Shown: positions 10,699-22,429 of the stretch, piece by piece
How positions within the stretch are numbered: the stretch's first letter is position 1
How the letters are laid out: every line of letters begins with the position of its first letter
Assembly (NCBI GenBank): GCA_902728285.1
Contig: CACVBU010001188.1
Location: 264,969-328,968, forward strand
DNA length: 64,000 nt
Reading direction: 5' to 3'
DNA from: Clytia hemisphaerica
Taxonomy: Eukaryota; Cnidaria; Hydrozoa; Leptothecata; Clytiidae
The notes under the pieces: model-generated
Told to the model about the DNA's origin: nothing
Seen by the model: the letters and a program-made list of their open reading frames with translations, nothing else
The model's database searches: none
Translations under genes and position numbers: made by a program

Positions 10699-12236
10699 AA
10701 ATGAAGCAAATTTAATCTTTCTTCTACAAGATTACACTTTAATATAATGCCAATTATGCATGTAAGTTTTACATTAATACTTTCTTTTTGCATATGTTTT
10801 GCATACTTTCTAAGGTAATTTCACCACGGCAATTCAGCCACCATAATTTTTGCATACAATTCCATATGGCGGATGGAAAGGCGAAAAAGTCTATTAGACA
10901 TTACTTAGTACCATAAGTTGGTCTAATCTCGACATACGTCTTCCAATCTCGACACCGGATCTGTAAAATAATCAAAACAAACCTTGAATGAAATTCTTGG
11001 TATCATTCTTATCGAACAAGTTCATCCATCAAACTAGTAGTTCAGTAAACATTGCAATCCTTTCAATTAAAAAAACAGCCAAATTATAAGCAGTTTTACA
11101 CAACACACGAAACGCATGCAAACTTCCTCGTAACTTTCTTGTGTCCATCATTAAAATTTTACAACTTTATTACGCTTCAAGTCACGTGATAAAAATAATT
11201 CGCGTGCTTAGTCGATCTGGTTTCCATTTCCTTATTAATTATTGCAAGCACACACTCTAGGCGCTAGGAGGCCACGTTAAACTTCTAGGCGCCACACCTA
11301 GCACACCCGGTCCCTTTTCAAATTCATAACCATAAGGAAACCGGGTTCTATTAAATATTTTCGGTTCACTGTAAAAAGGTCTACTAAAAAATTCCTCGCG
11401 TGCAAAATGTTGTTGTGATTTGGGCATCTTCGTTGAAAGCATGCTAATTAGTTTTTTTATAGTGATTACTACATCGTTAAAGTGTTCTTTTCAAATATTA
11501 TAAGTAAGAATAGTTCACATTTCTCATATTATATTAACAATCTGTGACATGATAGGGAGAGAGTACAATTTAGTGATTGATTGATAATTTTGGTATGTAT
11601 TTGTTTATGTTTGATTTTTTATTTCGAAGACCAGCCTACAGCTATGTTGAGATTAGAAGACTATGTCGATATTAGACGATCCTACGGTATTAGAAATAAG
11701 TGATGTGAAGGCACACAAAATGGCAGGGGAAATGGCTGGGAAATAAAAGGGGTTAATCTTTATGGCGGGCTTCTTTTTGTGCTATGGTTTTAGGTCATTT
11801 TTTTTTTTTGGTTTTTCTTTAAAGAAGATATATCATAGTAATTGGTTATCGAAGTAATCAATTGGCCTATCGAAGTTGTCAAAGTTATCGAAAGTAATCA
11901 ATAACAATCAAAGTATATACTCAAACGGTTATCGAGTCTTCAAAGGGTTGTTAAGAAAGTGATTGAATACTCACATTCGATTGTTAATCGATAAGTGGTT
12001 GTTCCATATTACACTCATATTACTTCGATCATTATATTCATTATATCGATATTTACATACATTACTTCGGTAATAATCTGGCGGATCAAAATGAGAAAGT
12101 TTTAAAGCCAATAATGAGGGGCAAATTTTCAAAATTTCCTGCCGGGTGACACTAAACACAAGGGATTCACTAAAATAACCGATCACAACGAAAAAGCTTA
12201 TTTCAACGCACGTTACTGCTTTAAATAATACAATTA
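10699..12236. other. Intergenic stretch with a probable inverted-repeat element at about 10905-11690
   Basis: TTGGTCTAATCTCGACATA near 10918 is matched in reverse complement near 11640-11670 (TATGTTGAGATTAGAAGAC), suggesting an element of about 780 bp. A block of GGCGC/TAGGCGC words lies at 11255-11300. From 11830 to 11990 reiterated TTATCGAA/ATCGAT words occur. No gene found. Confidence 0.4.
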
Positions 12237-12412
12237 TAGACCTTTTTTCAAAGAGGCCAGCCACCCTGTTGAATAATTATGTAGTCCAGCAGAAAAACAA
12301 TGATAAAACCATGCATAATTATTACAATATGCTTGATACAGTACACTATCATTGTTTTTATGGCTGGACTACATAATTATTCAACAGGACGTCCTTTTTG
12401 AAAAAAGGTCTA
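12237..12412. mobile_element. Foldback MITE, 176 bp
   Basis: TAGACCTTTTTTCAAA at the left is mirrored by TTTGAAAAAAGGTCTA at the right. The arms continue with GTTGAATAATTATGTAGTCC and its complement, leaving only about 45 bp of loop. The next 230 bp (12413-12644) hold no gene. Confidence 0.75.
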
Positions 12413-12819
12413 TGCCAATAATGGAGGTATTTCCACTAACTGAAATACACTAGCTAAAAAGGTCTTTATTTCAGGCAAAGTTTAAGCTCTTTGTATCTTT
12501 ATTCAACTGGATTAATACAAATTAAAAGCGAAGGAATTAAAACTTTTTAACTGTCAAACCTTCTTCTTCTTGTGGATGTGTGACAGTGTGATATAACTGA
12601 CCAAGTGCACCAACTGACCCACGGATTCCCTCCGACCATCACTGTAATAATAATAAATCTCTTTTATCACCTATAAGATAAGGTACATGGTTAGGGAAAA
12701 ATAAAAAGCTAAAAGTATATACAGCGTTAAAAAAAAGGAAACAAAGTTCAGAACAAGGTCAGACACAAATTATCATGACGAGAAAGGGACGGGATAGGGA
12801 AAATGGCAGGGGAGGGGTG

Positions 12820-15800
12820 TCATGAAGATGTGGCTGTCCTTGATCGTTGAACGTGTTCCTCTAGGATATGTTTTAGAGCAAGCCGATATTCCATCACATG
12901 CCAGTTCTTTATAAGGAGCTTGCATAGGTCAACCTCGCTTGAGTTTTCATAAATATATTTCCTATCAATGTTGTGTTTTTTATCCAGGATTACTTGAGCG
13001 AGGTCAAGGCTGCTCATATGAATAGTGTTTGCTGCCCTCGCGAGAAAGCTATAGTCAATATTGTCAGTGCAGCTGAGTGTGTTATACATATATGAAGAGG
13101 TGTTGGAGTTCACCAATGTTTGTCGTAGAAGTTTAACTTTTCTGTCCTCTATGAGGACAGAGACATCCGGGATATTGTAAATTTTGTGCAGATGATTTTT
13201 GCTGTTTTTTCGAAATATTAAACAGAGATTTTAAACAGGACCTCGCTTGTCTGTTTAAGCAGTCTAGTTCAGTTTTAGTTAAGTCAATAAGTTCCAAACC
13301 ATATAGTAATTTTGGCAAAACGATTGATTGAAAGATTTTGACAATAGCATCCGGGTGACAGTGCCTTACGCCAGAGGTTATAAGAGAGGTGGCTACCGAC
13401 CATAACTCCGAGATTCGGGAATCTTTGTGTCCACTAAGAGAGAGTCTGTTGTTCTTTGTGCACCAGTGGAATCCAAGATGGGTGAGTTTTTGTTGAGGAT
13501 TGATTTCTGTAGATTCAAGTTGTATCGTTGGATTAGCAATACTACTCCGGCCGGAGATTACAAATTGTGTTTTTGATTTCGATGGGTTGAACTTCAATCC
13601 ATGCTCTCGTCCATATTTTTCGCATAAACTAACCATTGATTGTAGGTGTTTGAGAGATGGGCTGAGAAGGATTATGTCGTCCGCGTAGGCAATGACTGCT
13701 GTGTGTAGTCCGTTAGGTAGTGAGCAGCCAATGTTTAATTGTTTAACTTTTACAAGAAGACCTTCAGTGTATAAGTTGTACAGGTAGGGTGAGAGGATCC
13801 CACCCTGGCGTACACCTTGAGTCAATGTGAAGGCTTTGGAGCGAAAAGAACCATAGCTGACGATTGCTGAACTGTTCAGATAAAATTGAATCAAAAAGTT
13901 TAAAACTTGGTTGGGTAACTCTGAATCAAGAAGTTTGGTGAAAAGTATTTGCCAGTTGCAACAGTCAAAGGCTTTCTCTATGTCCAGGCTACAAACGTAT
14001 ACCGGTGTACTGTTGTTATTATAATATCGTATTGTATCTTGGATGACGAGCTCAGCATGAATCGATGATGATGCTTTAGTGAAGCCGTATTGAGAAACAT
14101 TGTGGTCTGTGAGTTGAGGGCATTTCTCAATAATGATAAGTTCAAGTATTTTTGTGATGATCGGGAGAAGACTTATTCCACGGTAGTTATTCGCGTCGTT
14201 CAAAGACTTTTTGTGTGATTTCACCAGCGGTATAAGTATTGACGTACTCAGTGATGCAGGAATGTCTTTGGAGCGAAATATTTCGTTTATTAGTTTGGTG
14301 AGGTATTCATTGAATGTCTCACTTGATGCGTATTTGTAATGTTCTGGTAACAACTGGAAAGGGTCACGAGATTTACCTGTTTTAAGTTTTTCTATTACTG
14401 ATGAAACGTCATGCTGGGTAACGTAAAATTCGTCGGAATCGAGATCTTTTTGAAGTTCATGTAGCATATTAACAAGTTCTTCATTCGATGTGGTGTTATC
14501 AATGTTGTCGATTCTTGGTGTATTAAGGAGCTTATCAAAGTGGTCACCGAATTCTTTAGCAATGTCGATTTTGGTAGATTTGCCATTGATTGTGTATAAT
14601 TTCTGTTGCTTTTTCTTAATTAGATTAATTTGAGCCCAGTATGAAGATGGGTTTAAGTTCTTGAGCTTTTCCACATTAATATAGTGTTCAACTGTTTCTT
14701 GGTGCTTCGCGCGTTTAACGAGTGTTCTGAATATCTTACGTGAGAATTTGTAACGGTTATAGGAGATGTCTGAATCGTTTCTAGGGAAGTTGTTTTCTCG
14801 CCAAATGTTAAAGTGTAATTGTAAATTTTTCTTGGCTTCAGTTAGTTCGTTGTTCCACCAGCGTTTAGCTGGAAATTCGAAGAAGTCTTGTTTAAAAGTT
14901 GTGTAGCAGTCAGATGCCGATGAGTGTAGGATATTCTGTAGGTTATCAAGCATGGTTTCAGTGTCGATTACATTGTTGATTTTAGTGATGTTTTCTGAAA
15001 CTTTTTCCTTGTATAGTTTTACAAATTCACTATTTCTCCACATATGAGTTGGTATATAGTCATTGGTCAGAGTTTCTGTTTCAAGTTCAGTGGTATGATT
15101 GTTTGTTGAAGGTGGGGATTGTAACGTCAATTTAACAGCTAGGTGGTCGCCTGTATTCAAGGCATCTGGTTCGGGGATGTGTGAGTCAACAAGTAGATCT
15201 AGTAACGATTGTGATATAAGGACATGGTCTATATATGACTTGTTGGGAAGTGAAATATGGTGGTATGTGTAGTTTGGACCATGACCGTGAGTGATGTCTA
15301 TTGGAACAAGGTTATTATCGGCAATAAATCCGGATAGGTAAGGTGAAAGAGCATTGGGTGGTGTAGTCCTTTGTGTGATAGGTTCATTCGGGCAGCTTTG
15401 AAAGTCACCAAGGATAATCGATTCAGATGTAGCGGAAAATTGGTTCAAAATACCAGTGATAGATGATAGTTGGCTTTTATATGTTTCTATATAGTCTGAT
15501 TTGTTTATCGATTGAAGGTATACTCCTGTGATAACTAATGGTTGATTATTTAGTGAAGTCTGTATTGTTGTCATGTAGTCCTCTTGGAAAATTGTAACTG
15601 AATTTTGAAATTTCTTTTTGCGTAAGAATAGCATTGTTCCACCGAAAGGTCTACCGGTGTTCTGTTTGTTAGCTGGCTGAAAGCAAATATAGAAGTCCTT
15701 TTTGTAATTGTGGATGAGGTGTGCTTCGCTTTGAGTAAGCCATGTCTCTGAGAGATGAATGCAGTCATGATCAGTAATAATGTTGTTTACATATAGATAG

Positions 15801-15871
15801 TTTGATTTAAATCCATAACAGTTCAGAGCAATAAATTTTACGTTGTTGTTATTATTACTATGCCCAGCCAT
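12820..15871 (-). CDS. LINE-A ORF2: endonuclease/reverse transcriptase, one frameshift
   Basis: The N-terminal part is an apurinic-type endonuclease: FIALNCYGFKSN at the start, HLSETWLTQ, LGDFQSCP, YIDHVLIS and the final TGDHLAVKL. The reverse transcriptase follows, with NNYRGISLLP, SLDIEKAFDCCNW, TQGVRQGGILSPYLYN and the catalytic YADD (AYADDIILLS). The frame starting at 15871 (ATGGCTGGG) runs to 13133. A surplus base in the A6 run at 13205-13210 then shifts it; the intended C-terminus continues in the neighbouring frame to 12820. The start overlaps the end of ORF1 in ATGG..TAG fashion, the arrangement expected for termination-reinitiation. Function: target-primed reverse transcription of its own RNA. 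It is not now translatable as one protein because of the shift. Confidence 0.9.
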
Positions 15872-16742
15872 TGCGTGAATAATAATGAGAATTATGTCCT
15901 TTGTCTAATTTGTAATGTGGTTTGCTGTGAGATTGACTTTGTTGTTTCTGGTCTGAATAGTGGTTCTGTTGGTCTGAATGGTGGTTCTGTTGGTGATTCG
16001 TTTGGTAGTGCTGTTCATCGTAGTCGATTTGGTAGTAGTAATCATCTTGCTGTCGAGGTTTGTATCTGGTTTGACGGGATAGAGACTTATTTCGAAATGG
16101 TTTAACAACGAGTCCTTTTGCCCAACGATTAGGTTCGAATGCCTTGTCTTTGTCAACAGATGGTATATCAATTTTGAATGATCGGTTGTATTTGTTGACT
16201 TTGTTTGGTGTAACGTATATAGCTGGTAAACCGACTTCCTCCTCTACGTAACTTTTGACATGTGCGATCTCTAAAGTGGGGTCAAATCCTCCAACGAACA
16301 AAGAGTACGGTCTGGTAGCACCGGTTATATTACCTCTGACTTGGGGTTTGTCACCGTATACAACAGTCTTACTCGTAACTTTAGCTTTCTCGGAGGTGGA
16401 GTCGTCCGTGTTAGTTGGATGGTTATCATACGTTGGATGGTTAACGTACGCTGGTTTTGAAGCAGATCTAGTAGGTTGAATTTGTGCATTTTTGCGTTTG
16501 AAAGTAGTGCCAGTGCCAAGGGGAGTTTCATTGTTGATGATTGAAGAGTCGAAAGGAATTTCATTAAGGATACTACTGCTAAGGATGTCGTTGTTGGACG
16601 CTTGACGTTCTACATGGGGGTTGTAGGATCCTCCAGATTTCCTTGGTTGAATATTGTTTTCACTGTTCATAAACTTATCAAGTTTCATCTCAACACTAAC
16701 AAGATGTCTCCTCAGATCAGCATTGTCAACACGCAACTTTGC
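15858..16742 (-). CDS. LINE-A ORF1, 3' part (after the LINE-B insertion)
   Basis: About 290 residues remain in frame: a leucine-heptad segment (LRVDNADLRRHLVSVEMKLD), a polar linker, then a compact domain (YSLFVGGFDPTLEIAHV .. FKIDIPSVD .. NRWAKGLVVKPF) resembling the C-terminal nucleic-acid-binding domain of LINE ORF1 proteins. The tail is rich in Q, H, Y and D. No ATG opens this piece; it is the continuation of 20742-21259, from which it is separated by LINE-B. Its stop overlaps the ORF2 start. Confidence 0.8.
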   Translation of the reverse strand, partial: AKLRVDNADLRRHLVSVEMKLDKFMNSENNIQPRKSGGSYNPHVERQASNNDILSSSILNEIPFDSSIINNETPLGTGTTFKRKNAQIQPTRSASKPAYVNHPTYDNHPTNTDDSTSEKAKVTSKTVVYGDKPQVRGNITGATRPYSLFVGGFDPTLEIAHVKSYVEEEVGLPAIYVTPNKVNKYNRSFKIDIPSVDKDKAFEPNRWAKGLVVKPFRNKSLSRQTRYKPRQQDDYYYQIDYDEQHYQTNHQQNHHSDQQNHYSDQKQQSQSHSKPHYKLDKGHNSHYYSRNGWA

Positions 16743-16752
16743 GTTGTCTTCT
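16743..16752. repeat. Target-site duplication of LINE-B, 3' copy
   Basis: GTTGTCTTCT, identical to 20732-20741. It follows the (GAT)n tail of LINE-B on the minus strand, and joining the two flanks restores a continuous ORF1 frame. Confidence 0.92.
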
Positions 16753-16777
16753 CATCATCATCATCATCCTTCGACCG

Positions 16778-19700
16778 TTAGGTCGGAAATACCGAGTATC
16801 TCTCTCTCCACAGCTCACGGTCTGACATAACTGTTTTCAGTTCTTCTAACTCGAGCCCTGTTTCCCGCCTCAAATTGTCGAGGAAAGTTCGCTTCCTTGA
16901 GCGTCTAGGACCAGTAGGGCACCACAATAAGATATCTGAAATGATTTCAGATTTTGCTCTGAAACAATGGCCGGAGAAAGTTAACCTCCTGGAAAAAAGA
17001 ACAGAAGAGATTCTAGGAAGACCTTGGTAGATTTGGGCGAGGTTGGGATGATCTCTCCAATCAAGATTTTGAACCCTTTTTAGGAGATTGGTATAACACC
17101 CATCAAGACTTTTCTCCATAGATTTTGTCATGGTCCAGGTTTCAGAACCATAAAGAAGAATGGGCTCCACAAGACACTTGAAAATTTTCAGCTTGAGGTT
17201 ATTGTCAAGATCACATTGCCAGATTTTGTTGAGCTTGTTACAAGCTTTCCACGCAAGTGCTTTCCTGGTTTTAAAGTCGCTATCAGAACTGTTGATAAGA
17301 GAGCCTAAGTAGTTGAAATCGATTACTTTTTTAATGTCAACACCTTTCAAAGAAAATAAGGGAGAAAGTTTTCAGAGGAGCAAAGATATTCTGTTTTTTT
17401 CTCGTTACAGTAAAGACCGACCTGACTTGCTGCAGTTTCTAAAGAATGGAGTAGAATTTCGAGATTTTGAATACTTTCTGCAACAAGTGCGAGGTCATCA
17501 GCAAAATCCAGATCAGTCACAAACAAGCCAGGATCGCGTGTGCCCTGGGGCGTTTTAATTTGAATTCCCTTTTTGTTAAAAGTATCAACAGAAATTCTTA
17601 AAACATAATCCAAAACAACTATAAAAAGAAAAGGAGCAAGAGTGTCTCCTTGAAGAACTCCTGCTTGAATATTAAAAATATCTGTATCCCCATCAGGTGA
17701 TACAACCTTTGCTTTGGAAGAAGTATACAATGCTTGAATAGCATTTATAATTTTCTCAGGGATACCATAGAGACCTAGAATTTGAAACATTTTTTCTCGA
17801 CTGATCGAGTCGAAGGCCTTTTTGAAATCAACAAAACATATAAAAGCATCTTTATTGAGTTTCCTCATTTCTTCCAGAATTCGTCTGATAGATAAAATTT
17901 GAGAGAGTGTGCTCCTGCCCTTCCGGAAACCGTTTTGGTTTCTCCTAAGGAGGGGGTCAAGAATAGGAACAATACGGTTAAATAAAAGTTTGTTATAAAT
18001 TTTTGCGGCAATTGGCATCAAGGTGATACCTCTGTAGTTTGAGGCTAAGGTCAGATCACCTTTTTTGGGAACTGGAATGATACCCCCTGTTAACCATGCA
18101 GAAGGTGGCACAAAATCGTTAAATGTATGGTTACAAAACTCTAGAAGGAGGTCAAGAAAAATAGGGTCTTTCCATAAAACTGTGGGTATATTGTCTAGAC
18201 CGGAAGATTTATCGATAGAAAAAGATTTTAAAGCTATTTTAAGTTCATCTTTAGTAAAAGACTCTGTTGAAATGTGTAAGAGATCAAAAACTTGGTTCAG
18301 AGGAAGTTGGTCAGGTCCGAGAAGTGGGGGATTTCCAAGCAGTGACTTAAAATGAGCAAGCCAATTCTCCTTTCTTTTCTCTGGAGATCCTCCTTTGAGC
18401 TGGATCGATGGATGATCTTTGCGCCCTGACAGTTCATTGATTGTCTTCCAAGCAGCTGAGTGTTGATTGGAAAAATGAAGATGTGAAATAGAGTCAATTT
18501 TACCTTGAATAAAAGATGCTTCAGCTGTTAAATAAGCTTCATCTAAATATTTTTGGGCGTCAGCAAGGCGTTTTGAGGTTCTTCTGGTTGCGCGAGATAG
18601 GTGCCTTGCTTTGACTTTATCGTATTCATTGCGTGCTGCGATGACAAGATCATTTTCAGACAGATGTGTTCTTTTGGTTTTAACTTTTTTGGGCAAAAGA
18701 GAGAGACAGACATGTTCATTTGCGTCGACCAAAGTTTGGTATTTCTCTTCAATATTGTGATCGGGACGAGAGAGGAGGTCAAATCTATTTTTCACTTCAA
18801 CCGCATAAATAGAGCGAAGATTAGAACTTGTATAAACTTGTTGCCAATCAATAGATTTCAGAGGGTTGGGTTTACACTTTTTAGAAGATCTCAAACTTAG
18901 ACAAATGTGTGCAGAAACGACTCTGTGGTCTGAGCCAACAGAAGAAAAAGAAAAATATGATTGAGCATTTCTGACACTGTTTTTCCATTTATTTCGGACA
19001 AGGACATAGTCTATTTGGGATTTAGTTCCAGAGGGATGTTGGAAAGTCCAGAGCTTATTAGTATTTTTCATAAAAAGTGTATTTGTAGCAACAAGCTGAT
19101 GTTGTAACATAAAATCAAAGAGTTTATTACCATTTCTATTTGTCGATTTATGGTATGAAAATTTTACATTATCATTCCCTAACTGGGCATTAAAGTCGCC
19201 AGCTAATATAAGAAAGTTATGTGCAGGAATAGAAAGGATAGTTTGAGAAAGAATGGAATAGAAACTATCGACATCAACCTGTTCAGAGACATTAGTTGGA
19301 CTGTAACAAGCTACAAAGGTTGTTTTAGGGTTGCTATTAAATTCGGCAACAATAATTCGATTTGAAATTTTACGGAGAGATAAAAGATTTTCTGCTGCTC
19401 TAGAAGAGAGTAGCATACCAATACCCCCGATTGTTGTTCCCTGGGAATTTTTCCATGCTGAGGCGGTTACAAGCTTGTTTTTACCAAGATTTGAGTGGAG
19501 GAACTCAATGTCTTTGTGTAGAAATCTATGCTCTTGAATACTGAGCACATCAATTTGGAATTTGGAAAAACACGAAAGAAGCTCTTGTTTTCTACTAACA
19601 AGAGATAGAGAGCGCACGTTGAAAGTGCTAAAAATGGCTGGATGTTTGCAAACTAGTAGTCTTTGTGTTTTAGGTTTTGTTACAGACTCAATCCTATCAC

Positions 19701-19821
19701 CGTCAACTCTCTCTGGTGAGTTTGGAGAAGACGGTTCATTGGTTTCGCGGGAAACAAGGTTTAAGTTTGAAACTGAGAAAGCAGGGGCTTTAACCCTGGT
19801 GCTGTTTAAAGAGTTATTCAT
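16778..19821 (-). CDS. LINE-B endonuclease/reverse transcriptase, one frameshift
   Basis: From the ATG at 19821: a short variable leader, an endonuclease domain (FSTFNVRSLSLV, SIQEHRF, GDFNAQLG, SQIDYVLVR, GSDHRVVSA), then a reverse transcriptase (SNYRGITLMP, FVDFKKAFDSI, AGVLQGDTLAPFLF, catalytic FADD in DLDFADDLALVAES). The frame ends at 17347; the expected C-terminus (YLGSLINSS, LLYGSETWTMTK, RRLTFSGHCFR) continues in another frame from about 17350 to 16778. One base is lost in the CTTTCTCCCTTATTTTC region, so the copy is probably inactive. C-terminal motifs are those of a widespread invertebrate LINE type. All catalytic residues that can be checked are present. Confidence 0.9.
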
Positions 19822-20299
19822 GGTATTTCTTTCGATAGCTAAATGTTTCTAATGCTCCGCGCCACTGGATACATCATAGGGAGAATGACAGTAAATACTG
19901 TCTAAAGAGGTCAACCACCCCATGAGGCAAAAATAAAACACTGCAAGAAGCCAACCTATGCAGAGTGTGCAGTACCCAACTAACTTGGGCAAAATCCCTT
20001 TGGCCTGGAGGCCAAACGGACAGATAGGAGAACCATACTAACGGTTTCTTGTTAAATGCTTCTACCACTGTTCACTTTACCTGCAACAAAGTGAGATTTA
20101 ATGGTTTTCTCCAGGTTTTACAGTAATCCTTCTGTTTTGTGGAACGAAATTAAATGTTAAAACTTGATAAAATACAGTATTTGTGTGATAAAAAGTGAAT
20201 TCGCAGTTATATGGTTAAAAAATAAGTTTGTATGTACAGGTTGAAAAATACGGTTACTATTCACAGTCAAAAGTCTTAGTCAAATGAGGAGCGTACGGA

Positions 20300-20530
20300 C
20301 AATTTTCAACACCAAAGTGATTAACATTGCCTCTATGATTCTTTATAAATAATTGTTAGATAAATATACTACTGTGGACGATTTTCAACACTGAAGTGAT
20401 TAACATCGCTGTAAGATGATCAATGATGGTATTTGAAATACAAGCGTATGATGGTAAATAACTATTCAATAAATGTCATAAAAATACAGCGATTTTCAAC
20501 ACTAAAGTGATTAACATCGTCTTGGATGAA
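20300..20530 (-). repeat. Repeated motif in LINE-B 5' UTR
   Basis: The sequence ATTTTCAACACYRAAGTGA followed by TTAACATYG occurs three times (plus-strand starts about 20309, 20381 and 20491), spaced 70-110 bp. Repeated 5' UTR units act as promoters in some LINEs; that role here is inference. Confidence 0.65.
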
Positions 20531-20731
20531 AAAAATATATACTTGTTTTATCTAAGAATTAATATAGCAGAAAGAAGAAAGGCAAGTGTTGACGTAAACT
20601 TGATGGAAAAAAAAGGGCACACTATTAATCTGACTGAACTTTTGAAGATTGGCTCTGCAGGGCAAGGGCGCCAGACTTCCAGAAGGAAGTCATCCTTGGG
20701 GAAGACTTAAGTAGTCAACCCGCATACCCAT

Positions 20732-20741
20732 GTTGTCTTCT
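20732..20741. repeat. Target-site duplication of LINE-B, 5' copy
   Basis: GTTGTCTTCT, identical to 16743-16752. It encodes the LLEDN junction of LINE-A ORF1 on the minus strand. Confidence 0.92.
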
Positions 20742-21259
20742 AAGAGTTCTTGCATTTTCTGGATAAGTAAGGTTATGTTTGGTTCAAGCAGCGGAGATGC
20801 TATTTTTGTTGTGTGCGATTGTTGCTTATCAGATGGTCTGAAAAGAGAGTTGGCAAGCCTCAACACAATATGTCCTTCATGGATTGAGAGACCCAACTCG
20901 TAAATGTCATTTGCAGCGTACAGTGGGTTTGTGCGATTTTTCAGGTGTTTAGATACATTTTTGTCTGTGATGAAAAAACCGTTTTCTGTTAGTGTGTCTT
21001 GGTCGAATACGTTCAAGAATTGTTGAAAGACCTGTTCTCTAAGTGTTTTGAGAAAAGGAATTTGAAGCTGTTTTGAAAGTTCGTTTGTAACTGTGTCCTT
21101 CGGCAAATTGTAGATATTGTCCAGGTTTGTAAGAAATGAGGTTGAGTCTCCTTGAGTTTCTTTAATTTCCATCACAATTAGTGGAAAATTAAAGGTGTTG
21201 TTGTTGTTTTCTGATGTTGAAGATGCGCCATCTTGAACACGCGCGTCTTCGTCCGCCAT
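20742..21259 (-). CDS. LINE-A ORF1, 5' part
   Basis: ATG at 21259 (AAGATGGCGGACG) starts an acidic, polar N-terminus, then about 130 residues without a recognised fold, ending in a leucine-heptad stretch (LIQKMQELLEDN) exactly at the LINE-B target site. Across the site the heptads continue (AKLRVDNADLRRH), so the coiled-coil that would trimerise ORF1p is what the insertion split. An upstream in-frame ATG at 21346 exists; the 21259 site is preferred for its context. Confidence 0.8.
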
Positions 21260-21359
21260 CTTGTAATGTTTAATGTGTACTTTCGTACTGTGTACTTTCG
21301 ATTTCTTCTGACATTTTAAGGCCCTTGACATTTTTACACGCTTCAAAGGCTTCAGTAAA

Positions 21360-22380
21360 GCTCCGTCTACACGATAACCTTACCGGGGCTTCATTATCAT
21401 ACCTACCGGTGAGCGTGACGGGGTATCACCGTACATTGTGATAAATAACGAGATTGCTCACGAGAATTTTTAACCGGGCGAGCAAACCCGCACTTGTCAA
21501 TCATTCTTTAGACCTGTCAATCATTTTTTAGCTGCTTTTCTTTTCACTTGTGGTTCTGAAAAAAAGTGATAATAATTAAAAAAGACGAAAGTCGATTTTT
21601 ATGCATTTTTTCTAGTTTAAAGTTTTGGAATACTGGATTTCAAGAGAAAGGAAAGTCATGACTCTTGAATCTTAACTCTCCACCCACTAATAACCAACCT
21701 AATCTTTGAAATACTGTACTTGAGTCAAACTGCACTGAGGTGACACCACTTTTTTGTTTCTTAAAAATATAACGGGAATTTTCATAAATATCAATAAGAC
21801 CTCATAAAACCAGAAAAAGTTTGGTCAATGCTGACAAAATAACTCCAACGCACCGTATAGGATTCGAACTCTCGAAAATGACTTTCACACATCTATCAGC
21901 TCACCGCCTTATCCACTCGGCCACCCAAGTCGTCTAAAAGGCGATTAATGATGAAACATATAATATCTTTATTTGCCATGACCTGTATAATTTTATTTAC
22001 CCTGTCAAGGTATTAACTTCTTAAACAAATGATTTTAGATCATTTCCAACATGCGGAAGCCGATCACCGATTCTTAGGGGATTTACAAGACTCTTTAGTG
22101 GGACTGCTACAAACGGGATGTAAACCCTGCTAGTGCCTGTAAAACTAGAATTTCCATCTGGGGGTTAAGACACTCTCCAATCTCCTTAAAGTTTCAAAAG
22201 ACTGAGGAGAGGAGCTTTTTCTTGCATACAGTACCCATATACAGCAGACAGAATTCACAGAGCATACACGCGCGGGCGATTAAACACGATCTCGCGGAAT
22301 GCGGGTCAAAAAATTCTCGTGAGCAATCTCGTTATTTATAAAAAAGTATCACCGTATCACAGCTCGAATTAATATTTTCT
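21360..22380. mobile_element. Inverted-repeat element, about 1 kb, boundaries approximate
   Basis: AACGAGATTGCTCACGAGAA at 21447 is mirrored by TTCTCGTGAGCAATCTCGTT at 22314-22333, each beside a TATCACCGTA word and followed inward by CGGGCGAGC/GCGGGCGAT words. The interior contains a tRNA-like block (21845-21931) and no transposase frame. Confidence 0.5.
21845..21931 (-). repeat. tRNA-Leu/Ser-like SINE head or tRNA pseudogene
   Basis: On the minus strand GGTGGCCGAGTGGATAAGG fits an A box and GAGTTCGAATCCTA fits a B box about 50 nt later. The putative acceptor strands (GACTTGG and TATACGG) do not pair, so this is not an intact tRNA gene. It probably marks a SINE or processed tRNA copy. Confidence 0.6.
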
Positions 22381-22429
22381 CTGCTAGAAAAAAGAGAAAT
22401 TCCTACGAAATCTTATACGAAAGCATCCA

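Larger units (their letters stand above)
16753..20731 (-). mobile_element. LINE-B: one-ORF RTE-like LINE inserted in LINE-A ORF1
   Basis: Bounded by an exact 10-bp duplication. On the minus strand it has a 5' UTR of about 910 bp with three related motifs, one endonuclease/reverse transcriptase ORF, a 25-bp 3' UTR and a tail of GAT repeats. A single ORF with a simple-repeat tail fits RTE-type clades; the exact clade is not certain. It is probably full length, as the 5' UTR is retained. Confidence 0.88.
12645..21346 (-). mobile_element. LINE-A: two-ORF CR1/L2/Jockey-group retrotransposon, split by LINE-B
   Basis: Read on the minus strand: short 5' region (about 21346-21260), ORF1 (21259-20742 joined across the insertion to 16742-15858), ORF2 (15871-12820), 3' UTR and a tail of ATT repeats ending near 12645. 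ORF1 and ORF2 overlap by 14 bases. The element is old enough to carry an A-run frameshift in ORF2 and a complete second LINE inside ORF1. The 5' boundary is approximate; no convincing target duplication was found for LINE-A itself. Confidence 0.85.

Noticed and set aside
12971-13010. Separate small gene at the end of LINE-A ORF2
   Set aside because: It is the displaced C-terminus of ORF2 after the A-run frameshift; the amino acid sequence continues logically across the shift.
21845-21931. Functional tRNA-Leu or tRNA-Ser gene on the minus strand
   Set aside because: The acceptor strands do not pair and the anticodon arm is not formed; kept only as a tRNA-like remnant.
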